Source: JBEINZ01 sp040377825 (GTDB lineage Bacteria > Pseudomonadota > Alphaproteobacteria > Rhizobiales > Ancalomicrobiaceae). Taken from it: DNA of 10,198 nucleotides. This document shows positions 1 to 6,498 of this stretch, piece after piece. The notes beneath the pieces were generated by a model that had not been told where the DNA came from, made no database searches, and worked only from the letters and a program-made list of their open reading frames with translations. The translations under genes and the position numbers were made by a program. The number at the start of each line of letters is the position of its first letter. Positions within the stretch are counted from its first letter, which is position 1. The stretch covers positions 1 to 10,198 of the forward strand of contig JBEINZ010000109.1 of assembly GCA_040377825.1 (NCBI GenBank), read 5' to 3'.

Positions 1-81
1 AATACGCCGCTCAAGATTTCTCGCGGTGTCAACGCGCTTTGGTCGAAGGGCGGTCTGCAGTACTCGCCGCCGATCCGCTGA
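1..81 (+). CDS. aapJ: AapJ, periplasmic amino-acid-binding protein, C-terminal end only (partial)
   Basis: Frame 1 is open from the first base to a TGA at 79-81 and encodes 26 residues ending in KGGLQYSPPIR. The reading NTPLKISRGVN-ALWSKGGLQYSPPIR resembles the C-terminus of AapJ, the solute-binding subunit of the general L-amino-acid transporter, whose members usually end in a similar 'KGGL.Y.PPIR'. The protein binds amino acids in the periplasm and delivers them to the AapQ/AapM permease. The rest of the gene, including the signal peptide, lies upstream of the window. The assignment rests on the short tail plus position: aapQ, aapM and aapP follow in the standard order. A paralogous PAAT binding protein (BztA-like) cannot be excluded. 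Confidence 0.85.
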   Translation, partial: NTPLKISRGVNALWSKGGLQYSPPIR

Positions 82-88
82 TCGAATT

Positions 89-130
89 CGAGCCGGCCGT
101 AGCGCCCGCTTGGCTCGTTCGGCCGGCTCG
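89..130 (+). terminator. Strong hairpin just downstream of aapJ
   Basis: Positions 89-99 (CGAGCCGGCCG) and 120-130 (CGGCCGGCTCG) are perfect reverse complements, giving an 11-bp GC-rich stem with a 20-nt loop, starting 7 bases after the aapJ stop. No T-run follows (the next bases are CAATTTAGCT), so it is not a classical full terminator. Inference: it protects the 3' end of aapJ mRNA or partly attenuates read-through. Either would let the binding protein be made in excess over the membrane subunits, as is common in ABC importer operons. Confidence 0.55.
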
Positions 131-141
131 CAATTTAGCTG

Positions 142-198
142 GGATTGGTCAACCGCTTGGGCAGCGGCGCAAAGACCAATCCGGCATTGAAATTGGTC
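142..198 (+). promoter_or_regulatory. Alternative stem-loops in the aapJ-aapQ spacer
   Basis: Arm A, 142-150 (GGATTGGTC), pairs perfectly with arm B, 174-182 (GACCAATCC). A nested 5-bp hairpin, 153-157 with 163-167, sits inside that loop. Part of arm B (174-180) can instead pair over 7 bp with a second copy of ATTGGTC at 192-198 (arm C). The two foldings exclude each other and end about 20 bases before the aapQ start at 220. Whether they form or regulate anything is inference. Confidence 0.35.
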
Positions 199-219
199 AG
201 CGGCAGCGGGGCGGAAGCA

Positions 220-1413
220 ATGAGTGTTCCAAAGCGAAGCGATACCGGAGCGGCACGTGTATTGTGGTACAATGACCCTGGCGTTCGCGGCGTCATCTAT
301 CAGGTCTTGACGCTTCTGGTCGTGCTCGCCCTCGCTTGGGAGATTATTCACAACACCGCTGTCAACCTCGATAAGCGCAATATTGCCCAAGGGTTCGGGT
401 TTTTAGATTCTAAAGCCGGGTTCGATCTTTCCCAAGCGCCAATTCCCTATTCGCAAGATGCGTCCTATGGACAGGCCCTACTCGTCGGCCTCGTAAACAC
501 GGCGTTGGTGGCGATATTGGGGGTGTTTATCGCGACCATCCTCGGCTTCCTTTTGGGCGTGGCACGCTTATCGAACAATTGGGTCATTGCTCGGCTGGCG
601 ACGGCCTATGTCGAGGCGGTTCGCAACTTGCCTCTGCTCTTGCAGATTTTCTTCTGGTACTTCGCGGTTCTTCGAGTACTCCCAGCCCCCCGGGATTCGA
701 TTCAGCCGATTACGGGTTGGGTATTCCTAAACAATCGTGGTTTGGTGCTGCCCGAGTTTGTGTTCGCGCCGGGATTGGGCCAGTCGCTGCTGGTCACGTT
801 GGTGATCGGCTTCGTGGTCTCGGTGTTCGTCCGCCGATGGGCCAAGCGTCGACAGGAAAGCACGGGCGCGCAGTTCGCGACCGGGTGGAGCTCGCTTGCC
901 CTCATCGTCGGCTTGCCGTTGGTCGTCTTCGCCGCAAGCGGGTTTGCCTTGGAACTGGTGGCGCCGCAGAAGTCGACCTTCAACATTTCCGGCGGAATTC
1001 GAGTCATTCCGGAGTTTATGGCGCTGGTTTTAGCGCTGTCGCTCTATACGGCCGCGTTCATCGCGGAAATCGTGCGCGCGGGCATCCTCGCCGTCAGTCA
1101 CGGGCAAACCGAGGCCGCTCGGTCGTTGGGTCTGAAGCCCAGCACCACGCTGCGGCTCGTCGTCGTTCCGCAGGCCATGCGCGTCATCATCCCGCCGCTG
1201 ACGAGCCAATACCTGAACCTGACCAAGAACTCGTCGCTCGCCGTCGCGATCGGTTATCCCGATCTTGTTTATGTGGGCGGCACCGTTTTGAACCAGACCG
1301 GTCAGGCAATCGAGGTGATCGCGATTTGGATGCTGTTTTACCTCGGTACAAGCCTGATCACGTCGACTTTCATGAACTGGTACAATCGCCGCATGGCGAT
1401 CGTGGAACGGTGA
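220..1413 (+). CDS. aapQ: AapQ, general L-amino-acid ABC transporter permease
   Basis: Inner-membrane permease of the PAAT-family importer, pairing with AapM to form the channel for amino acids delivered by AapJ. The 397-residue product matches the family length of about 400. Visible features: a first membrane segment near residues 24-44, further hydrophobic segments from about 84 on, and a long loop at about 152-185 typical of AapQ. The conserved cytoplasmic coupling loop, EIVRAGILAV followed by EAARSLG, spans about 283-304 and docks on the ATPase AapP. The ATG at 220 is preferred over an in-frame TTG at 145, because the upstream extension is non-conserved and overlaps the spacer hairpins. 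A weak GGGGCGGA-type ribosome site precedes 220. aapM starts 7 bases after the stop. Confidence 0.93.
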   Translation: MSVPKRSDTGAARVLWYNDPGVRGVIYQVLTLLVVLALAWEIIHNTAVNLDKRNIAQGFGFLDSKAGFDLSQAPIPYSQDASYGQALLVGLVNTALVAILGVFIATILGFLLGVARLSNNWVIARLATAYVEAVRNLPLLLQIFFWYFAVLRVLPAPRDSIQPITGWVFLNNRGLVLPEFVFAPGLGQSLLVTLVIGFVVSVFVRRWAKRRQESTGAQFATGWSSLALIVGLPLVVFAASGFALELVAPQKSTFNISGGIRVIPEFMALVLALSLYTAAFIAEIVRAGILAVSHGQTEAARSLGLKPSTTLRLVVVPQAMRVIIPPLTSQYLNLTKNSSLAVAIGYPDLVYVGGTVLNQTGQAIEVIAIWMLFYLGTSLITSTFMNWYNRRMAIVER

Positions 1414-1420
1414 GGCAATC

Positions 1421-2566
1421 ATGACCGACGCCGCCAAAGCAACTTCGATCGCCTTCGTTCGTCGCGAACTCCTGGCGGCTAAGTCTCCGCCCGCGTCAAC
1501 GGTCGGCATGGTCGGCTGGATGCGGGTAAATCTATTTTCGGGCCCGCTGCATTCGCTGCTCACCGTGATCGGGTTGGCCATCGGGATCTCGGTCTTTTGG
1601 TCCATCGTTGACTTCGCGATCATCCGCGCCGTCTGGACGGGGACATCGGGTGAGGTCTGTCGAAACAATGCCGCTGTCGGAGCTTGTTGGCCCTACGTCA
1701 CGACGTATTGGCAGAGCTTCATGTTCGGATCCTATCCCGAAACCGAGCGCTGGCGGCCAACGATCGTTGCCGTGCTGTTCGCGGCCTTGCTGTTGCCTCT
1801 CCTAATCCCGAGCGTACCCTACAAAAAGCTCAACGCATGGCTCTTTTTCGCCGGCCTTCCGGTGGTTGCGTTCGTGCTTTTGTGCGGCGGCTATTTCGGC
1901 CTCAGCCCGGTCGAGACGACGCGTTGGGGTGGGCTGCTTGTGACCTTGGTGGTCGCGGTCACGGGCATCGTTGCGTCATTGCCGCTCGGGATTTTGCTGG
2001 CACTCGGCCGGCGGTCCAAGATGCCGGTAATCCGCATGCTCTCGATCGTGTTCATTGAGTTCTGGCGCGGCGTTCCGCTGATCACCGTGCTGTTCATGGC
2101 TTCGAATATGTTGCCGCTGTTTATGCCAACTGGTGTCGAAGTCGATAAACTCCTACGCGCGCTCATCGGTGTGGCGCTCTTCTCCGCGGCCTATATGGCG
2201 GAAGTCGTGCGCGGCGGATTGCAGGCGATCCCGAAGGGCCAATATGAAGGCGCCATGGCGCTCGGATTAAGCTACTGGCGGATGATGGGGCTCATCATCA
2301 TGCCGCAGGCCCTGAAGCTGGTGATACCCGGCATCGTCAATAGCTTCATCGCGCTCTTCAAGGACACGACGCTTGTGCTGATCGTTTCGATCTTCGACTT
2401 GCTCGGGATTATCCAATCGACGCGCGCGGATCCGAACTGGACCGCGCCGACCACGGCAGGCACGGGATATCTCGTTGCTGGATTGATCTTTTTCTTCTTC
2501 TGTTTCGGCATGAGCCGCTACTCTATGTTCATCGAACGTCGCCTCAACACCGGCCACAAGCGCTAA
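1421..2566 (+). CDS. aapM: AapM, general L-amino-acid ABC transporter permease
   Basis: Second inner-membrane permease of the Aap importer, 381 residues, the usual size for AapM. A soluble N-terminal segment of about 42 residues precedes the first membrane span (about 43-68). A loop at about 72-110 includes Cys80 and Cys89. More spans follow, with the transport core from about 168. The EAA-type coupling loop is at about 261-283 (EVVRGGLQAI, then YEGAMALGL), with the conserved Gly for contact with AapP. The TGAGG at the aapQ stop can act as ribosome-binding site for the ATG at 1421, so aapQ and aapM are probably translationally linked. The gene is intact, with no odd features. Confidence 0.93.
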   Translation: MTDAAKATSIAFVRRELLAAKSPPASTVGMVGWMRVNLFSGPLHSLLTVIGLAIGISVFWSIVDFAIIRAVWTGTSGEVCRNNAAVGACWPYVTTYWQSFMFGSYPETERWRPTIVAVLFAALLLPLLIPSVPYKKLNAWLFFAGLPVVAFVLLCGGYFGLSPVETTRWGGLLVTLVVAVTGIVASLPLGILLALGRRSKMPVIRMLSIVFIEFWRGVPLITVLFMASNMLPLFMPTGVEVDKLLRALIGVALFSAAYMAEVVRGGLQAIPKGQYEGAMALGLSYWRMMGLIIMPQALKLVIPGIVNSFIALFKDTTLVLIVSIFDLLGIIQSTRADPNWTAPTTAGTGYLVAGLIFFFFCFGMSRYSMFIERRLNTGHKR

Positions 2567-2582
2567 AGCGGAGTCTGGATCC

Positions 2583-3362
2583 ATGTCGAATGCCGCCCCC
2601 GTAAATCGCGCCGCGATGACCGTTTCATCCGAGCTCGCCGTTCAGATGGACGGCGTCAACAAGTGGTATGGCGAGTTTCATGTTCTGAAGGACATCGATC
2701 TGACCGTGAACAAGGGCGAGCGAATTGTGATCTGCGGCCCCTCCGGATCGGGTAAATCGACCATGATCCGCTGCATCAACCGCCTGGAAGAGCACCAGCG
2801 TGGCAAGATCGTGGTTGACGGGATCGAACTTACCAACGACCTGAAGCGGATCGACGAAATCCGCCGCGATGTCGGCATGGTCTTCCAGCATTTCAACCTC
2901 TTTCCGCATCTGACCATCCTGGAAAACTGCACCCTCGCGCCGATCTGGGTCAAGAAAATGCCCAAGAAGGAGGCCGAGGAGGTGGCGATGCACTACCTCG
3001 AGCGCGTGCGCATTCCCGAACAGGCGAAGAAATATCCGGGGCAGCTATCCGGCGGTCAGCAGCAGCGCGTGGCGATCGCGCGCTCGCTGTGCATGAATCC
3101 AAAGATCATGTTGTTCGACGAGCCGACGTCGGCGCTTGATCCGGAAATGGTCAAGGAAGTGCTCGATGTCATGATCTCGCTCGCCCAAAGCGGCATGACC
3201 ATGCTCTGTGTGACCCACGAAATGGGTTTCGCGCGTCAGGTCGCCAATCGCGTGATCTTCATGGATGCTGGGCAGATCATCGAGCAGAACGAGCCGGAAG
3301 CCTTCTTCAGCAATCCGCAGCATGAGCGGACGAAGCTGTTCCTAAGCCAGATCCTGCACTAA
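2583..3362 (+). CDS. aapP: AapP, amino-acid ABC transporter ATP-binding protein
   Basis: Cytoplasmic ATPase that powers the Aap importer. All ABC motifs are present in order in 259 residues: Walker A GPSGSGKST at 52-60, Q-loop Gln102, signature LSGGQ at 155-159, Walker B IMLFDE at 175-180 followed by the D-loop SALD, and switch His212 in VTHEMG. This order and the FHVLKDI/CINRLEEH segments are characteristic of the PAAT-family ATPases (HisP, GlnQ, AapP). The N-terminus is about 15 residues longer than in some homologues, so Met12 is a possible alternative start. However, AGCGGAG at 2567-2573 is well placed 9 bases before the ATG at 2583. It is the last gene of the operon. Confidence 0.95.
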   Translation: MSNAAPVNRAAMTVSSELAVQMDGVNKWYGEFHVLKDIDLTVNKGERIVICGPSGSGKSTMIRCINRLEEHQRGKIVVDGIELTNDLKRIDEIRRDVGMVFQHFNLFPHLTILENCTLAPIWVKKMPKKEAEEVAMHYLERVRIPEQAKKYPGQLSGGQQQRVAIARSLCMNPKIMLFDEPTSALDPEMVKEVLDVMISLAQSGMTMLCVTHEMGFARQVANRVIFMDAGQIIEQNEPEAFFSNPQHERTKLFLSQILH

Positions 3363-3375
3363 GCGATCCGACTTC

Positions 3376-3406
3376 GTCCGATCGGGTCGGCACCAACCGA
3401 TCGGAC
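3376..3406. terminator. Hairpin between convergent aapP and sseA
   Basis: GTCCGATCGG at 3376-3385 and CCGATCGGAC at 3397-3406 form a perfect 10-bp stem with an 11-nt loop. It lies 13 bases after the aapP stop and 4 bases after the sseA stop on the other strand. A T-run is missing on both sides, so it may stop transcription only weakly, or mainly protect the mRNA 3' ends. Its position between convergent genes supports a shared bidirectional role. Confidence 0.5.
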
Positions 3407-3410
3407 CGGT

Positions 3411-4268
3411 TCAATCGGCCGGACCGGTCACAACGTCCGTGTTCGCCTGCCCGCCCCATTCCGCCCAAGACCCGTCATAAAGCCCGAGCCGGTTGGCCCC
3501 GAGCGTTTCCAGGGCGAGCCAAAGGATCGCGGCGGACACGCCGGAGCCGCAGCTCGTGATGATCGGCTCGGTCGGATCGACGCCCGCATGGGCGAAGACC
3601 GCGCCGAGTTCATCGCCATCAAGAAGCCTTCCATCGGCCACGACGGCACTGAACGGCACATTCCGCGCCCCCGGCATATGGCCCGCGCGTAACCCCGGAC
3701 GCGGCTCCGGCGCGTCGCCCCGGAACCGATCCGCTGGGCGCGCGTCGACCACCGTCGCGGATTTCGTCGCAAGCGCCTTGCCGACATCGGCCGTATTTCG
3801 GACCATCGCGTGATCGAGCCGCGCGGTGAAATGGCGCTCCCGCCGGTCGACCGGACCGGCTTCGACGGCGCGGCCCTCGGCCTTCCATCTCGGCAATCCA
3901 CCGTCGAGCAACACCACGTCGCGCGCGCCCATCGCCTTGAAGGTCCACCAAACGCGTGGGGCGGAAAACAGACCGGCGCCGTCGTAAACCACAATCTTCA
4001 TCCCGTCGCCGATGCCGAGCTTGCGCACCGCCGATGCGAAGGCCTCGGGTGTCGGCAGCATATGCGGCAGCCCGCTCGCTTTGTCCGCGATCGCATCGAT
4101 ATCGAAATGAACGGCTCCAGGGATATGCGCGACGAGATACTCGGCCTTGCCATCGCGGGTTTGCGTTGGAAGATACCAAGAGGCATCGACCACGACGACA
4201 TCGGGGGCCGAGAGGTGGCTATCAAGCCATTGCGTGGAGACGAACCAGCGGGAACGATCGGCAGGCAT
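3411..4268 (-). CDS. sseA: 3-mercaptopyruvate sulfurtransferase (tandem rhodanese)
   Basis: Cytoplasmic enzyme that moves sulfur from 3-mercaptopyruvate, a cysteine breakdown product, to thiol acceptors or cyanide through a cysteine persulfide. The 285 residues carry two rhodanese domains, an inactive N-terminal one (about 6-135) and a catalytic C-terminal one (about 155-280). The nucleophile is Cys240 in CGSGVSA. Loops of CG(S/T)GVTA type mark mercaptopyruvate enzymes, whereas thiosulfate sulfurtransferases use CRKGVTA. The Ser in place of Thr is minor. The interdomain region (DARPADRFRGDAPEPR, then GHMPGARNVP) is typical. The ATG at 4268 is preferred over a TTG at 4289 because AAGGA lies 7 bases upstream. 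It is the last gene after cysK and alaX, 17 bases from alaX. Alternative: a thiosulfate sulfurtransferase, less likely. Confidence 0.9.
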   Translation of the reverse strand: MPADRSRWFVSTQWLDSHLSAPDVVVVDASWYLPTQTRDGKAEYLVAHIPGAVHFDIDAIADKASGLPHMLPTPEAFASAVRKLGIGDGMKIVVYDGAGLFSAPRVWWTFKAMGARDVVLLDGGLPRWKAEGRAVEAGPVDRRERHFTARLDHAMVRNTADVGKALATKSATVVDARPADRFRGDAPEPRPGLRAGHMPGARNVPFSAVVADGRLLDGDELGAVFAHAGVDPTEPIITSCGSGVSAAILWLALETLGANRLGLYDGSWAEWGGQANTDVVTGPAD

Positions 4269-4285
4269 GGGATTGTCCTTCGAGC

Positions 4286-5023
4286 TCAAGGGGAGGGCGC
4301 ATTGTCAGCGAACACGAGGCGAACGCGCCGATTGAGTTTGCCCTTCTTCTCGATCTTGGAAATCAGAACCCGCCCGATCTCCGCTGTCGAGCGCACATGC
4401 GTGCCGCCGCAAGGCTGTAGATCGATGCTCGCGTCGGGCTTGCCGATACGCACGAGCCGAATGCGACCGGTACCGCGCGGCGGTTGGACACTCATGGTTT
4501 TGACGAGGCTCGGATTGGCATCGAGCTCAGTATCCGTAATCCATTCGGTCGACACCGGATGATTGTCCTCAACGAGTTGATCGAGCCGCGCTTGCAAGGC
4601 ATCGCGGTCGAGCGTCGGCTCGGGAATGTCGAAATCGAGCCGCCCTTCTTCCGCGCCGATCGAGCCGCCGGTCACCGGATAGGGGAGAACCACGGAGAGC
4701 AAATGCAGCGCCGTATGCATTCGCATCCGATCGAACCGCGTCGGCCAATCGATCGTCACGGTCACGCGGTCCCCAATGGGCGGTCGCGCAACACCCTCGG
4801 CCACCACATGGACAATCGCGGTCTTTGTGTCATCGGCGAAAATAGCGGTCGATATCGGCAGGATCCCGACCGATGACTCGATTGTCCCCGTATCGCCCGG
4901 CTGACCCCCGCCCGCTGCGTAGCAGACGGTTCGGTCGAGGATGATCCCACGCTCGTCCGCCGCAATTACGGTTGCCTCGATCGAGGCGAGGTAGGCATCA
5001 GTCCGAAAGATTGCTTCTGTCAT
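4286..5023 (-). CDS. alaX: AlaX-type alanyl-tRNA editing protein
   Basis: Free-standing editing protein that hydrolyses Ser- (and Gly-) tRNA-Ala made by AlaRS mistakes, acting in trans in the cytoplasm. The 245 residues match the AlaX-M arrangement. An N-terminal beta-barrel part carries the AlaRS-like AAGGGQPGDTG (36-46). The zinc-binding editing core follows, with His103 and His107 in HTALH and Cys205 and His209 in CGGTH. All four metal ligands are present, so it should be active. There is no synthetase or anticodon-binding domain. GGAGG lies 4 bases before the ATG at 5023. An in-frame GTG at 5026 is too close to that site. It is encoded between cysK and sseA and probably co-transcribed with them. 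Confidence 0.92.
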   Translation of the reverse strand: MTEAIFRTDAYLASIEATVIAADERGIILDRTVCYAAGGGQPGDTGTIESSVGILPISTAIFADDTKTAIVHVVAEGVARPPIGDRVTVTIDWPTRFDRMRMHTALHLLSVVLPYPVTGGSIGAEEGRLDFDIPEPTLDRDALQARLDQLVEDNHPVSTEWITDTELDANPSLVKTMSVQPPRGTGRIRLVRIGKPDASIDLQPCGGTHVRSTAEIGRVLISKIEKKGKLNRRVRLVFADNAPSP

Positions 5024-5077
5024 CACGCCTCCGCCAGACCGCTCCAGAGCATGTCCCGATCGGATGCGCGATAGGGT

Positions 5078-6149
5078 CTATGCGGCTGGTTCGAGCGGTA
5101 CCCTAACGGTCGAATGCCGCTCCATCCAGTGCGGAACGGGTAGCCCTTTGGATTTGAGGAAGGCCGGATTGAACAATTTGGATTGATAACGCGTCCCGTA
5201 GTCGCAGAGAATTGTAACGATGGTGTGCCCCGGGCCAAGATCACTTGCGAGGCGGACGGCGCCAGCAATATTGATCCCCGACGAGCCGCCGAGGCACAAG
5301 CCTTCGTGCTCGAGCAGATCGAACACGATCGGTATCGCAACGTCGTCCGCGATGGAATATGCGAAATCCGGCGCGAAACCGTCGAGATTGGCAGTGATGC
5401 GCCCCTGGCCGATCCCCTCGGTGATCGAGGAACCTTCCGCGCGCAAAAGTCCGCTCGTGTAGAAACTGTGGAGCGCCGCACCGCGCGGATCGGCAAGCGC
5501 GATTTTGACGTCGCGCGATTTTGCCCGAAGCCCCATGGCGACGCCGGCCAGTGTCCCGCCCGTGCCGACGGCTGAAACGAAGCCGTCAACCTTGCCGCCA
5601 GTCTGCGCCCATATCTCCTCGGCCGTGGTGCGGATATGCCCTTCGCGATTGGCGATATTGTCAAACTGGTTCGCCCAGATTGCACCCTGTGGGTCCGTCT
5701 TGGCGAGTTCGGCCGCCAGCCGCCCCGGAGACCTTCACGTAGTTGTTCGGGTTCTTATAGGGAACCGCGGGGACTTCGATCAATTCGGCGCCATAAAGCC
5801 TCAGCGCGTCCTTCTTCTCTTGGCTCTGCGTATCGGGAATGACGATCGTCGTTCGAATGCCAAGCGCGTTACCGACCAAAGCAAGACCGATACCGGTATT
5901 TCCGGCCGTGCCCTCGACGATCCGGCCGCCGGCGGCGAGCAGCCCTTTACTCATGGCATCGCGGATGATGAAGAGCGCCGCGCGGTCCTTGATCGATTGG
6001 CCCGGATTCATGAATTCGGCCTTGCCGAGAATGTCGCAGCCCGTCAACTCGGAGACGCGTTTCAGCCGGATCAACGGAGTATTCCCGATCGCATCGATAA
6101 CGCCGCCCCGGACCATGTTGCGCATTGCCGTCCCCATTCCATCGTTCAT
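5078..6149 (-). pseudogene. cysK: Cysteine synthase (O-acetylserine sulfhydrylase), single-base frameshift
   Basis: A PLP enzyme making cysteine from O-acetylserine and sulfide, read in two frames. Codons from 6149 encode residues 1-142, up to NPNNYVKVSG. Removing one G from the GGGG run (C-run 5723-5726 on the + strand) shifts into the frame that continues RLAAELAKTD and runs to the stop at 5078. The joined product of 356 residues is complete: PLP lysine Lys54 in PGQSIKDR, substrate loop TAGNTG (81-86), phosphate loop GTGGT (195-199) and GSSG (288-291). There is no other lesion. Without the shift, translation ends at 5661 after 162 residues and loses the C-terminal domain. The start may instead be the ATG at 6125, where similarity to the family begins. 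It heads the cysK-alaX-sseA unit. It is either a recent mutation or a sequencing error. Confidence 0.88.
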
Positions 6150-6242
6150 TTCACTTGTGCCTTCGAACGAGGCTCTAAGTGGACCGGGCGCTCAATTGGA
6201 TCAAGGAATTCTATTTCGCCAATGGCAAAGCTTGAGCAAATG

Positions 6243-6272
6243 GAGATCGGATCTCGTCGATTTTGTACAAAA
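6243..6272. promoter_or_regulatory. Two adjacent palindromes, candidate operator
   Basis: GAGATC-G-GATCTC (6243-6255) is a perfect 6+6 inverted repeat with a 1-base centre. Five bases downstream, TTTTGTACAAAA (6261-6272) is a perfect 12-bp palindrome. Their centres are about 17-18 bp apart, and the pair lies about 95-120 bp upstream of cysK and about 230-255 bp upstream of the chrR-like start. They would suit a dimeric regulator of one or both directions. Which protein might bind is unknown. Confidence 0.4.
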
Positions 6273-6425
6273 ATGCGATTCGGTTTATTGGCCGGATTGA
6301 ATGTTCTGCTGTTGTGGTCAGCCAAAGGAAACTTTAGAGGTCGCACTCCGAGCAAGGACTCGATGTTGCATTATCGTCGCACCGAGGTTCTCGCTGGTCA
6401 GTCGGCAGGTTATCATGAGGCGAGG

Positions 6426-6455
6426 TGATCTGATTTTTTGGATCGACCGTACTCA
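6426..6455 (+). promoter_or_regulatory. Weak ECF-type promoter candidate before the chrR-like gene
   Basis: TGATCT at 6426-6431 is followed after 18 bases by TACTCA at 6450-6455, about 45 bases before the ATG at 6499. TGATC-type -35 boxes are a hallmark of the Rhodobacter sigma-E (RpoE/ChrR) promoters. The -10 match is poor, and such short motifs arise by chance, so this is only a candidate. Confidence 0.18.
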
Positions 6456-6498
6456 AATCGGGTGCACCAAGCAGGCTCTAAAGGGACGCGTTAACGAC

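Larger units (their letters stand above)
6150..6498. other. Divergent intergenic region between cysK and the chrR-like gene
   Basis: This 349-bp spacer is AT-richer than its surroundings and has no convincing gene. The + frame open from 6301 into the chrR-like gene encodes a Cys-rich, family-unlike N-terminus and is probably non-coding. Since the flanking genes diverge, it must hold the promoters for the cysK operon and, most likely, for the chrR-like operon. Two palindromes (6243-6255 and 6261-6272) are the clearest structures. I found no strong sigma-70 boxes and no sigma factor gene here. Confidence 0.7.

Noticed and set aside
145..219. N-terminal extension of AapQ from a TTG at 145
   Set aside because: It starts inside the spacer stem-loop, adds 25 residues not typical of AapQ, and has no good ribosome site. 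The ATG at 220 gives the family length.
3402..3428. Repeated CGGACCGGT at 3402-3410 and 3420-3428 as a possible mobile-element or recombination repeat
   Set aside because: It is only 9 bp and GC-rich, and the second copy lies in the sseA coding end, so chance is enough.
3810..4562. 250-codon + strand ORF across sseA and alaX
   Set aside because: It is antisense to two genes with complete catalytic motifs and has no recognisable domain.
5723..5726. Programmed ribosomal frameshifting in cysK
   Set aside because: A four-G run without a slippery heptamer or clear downstream pseudoknot, in a family not known to use frameshifting. Mutation or sequencing error is simpler.
5505..6428. Long + strand ORF of 307 codons opposite cysK
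   Set aside because: It is antisense to the well-supported cysK frames for most of its length and shows no domain. It is open because of high GC on the opposite strand.
6301..6498. 66-codon extension of the chrR-like gene from the ATG at 6301
   Set aside because: Its composition (Cys and Arg rich) is unlike the family. ChrR proteins start at the MTI of 6499, and the stretch lies in AT-richer promoter DNA.
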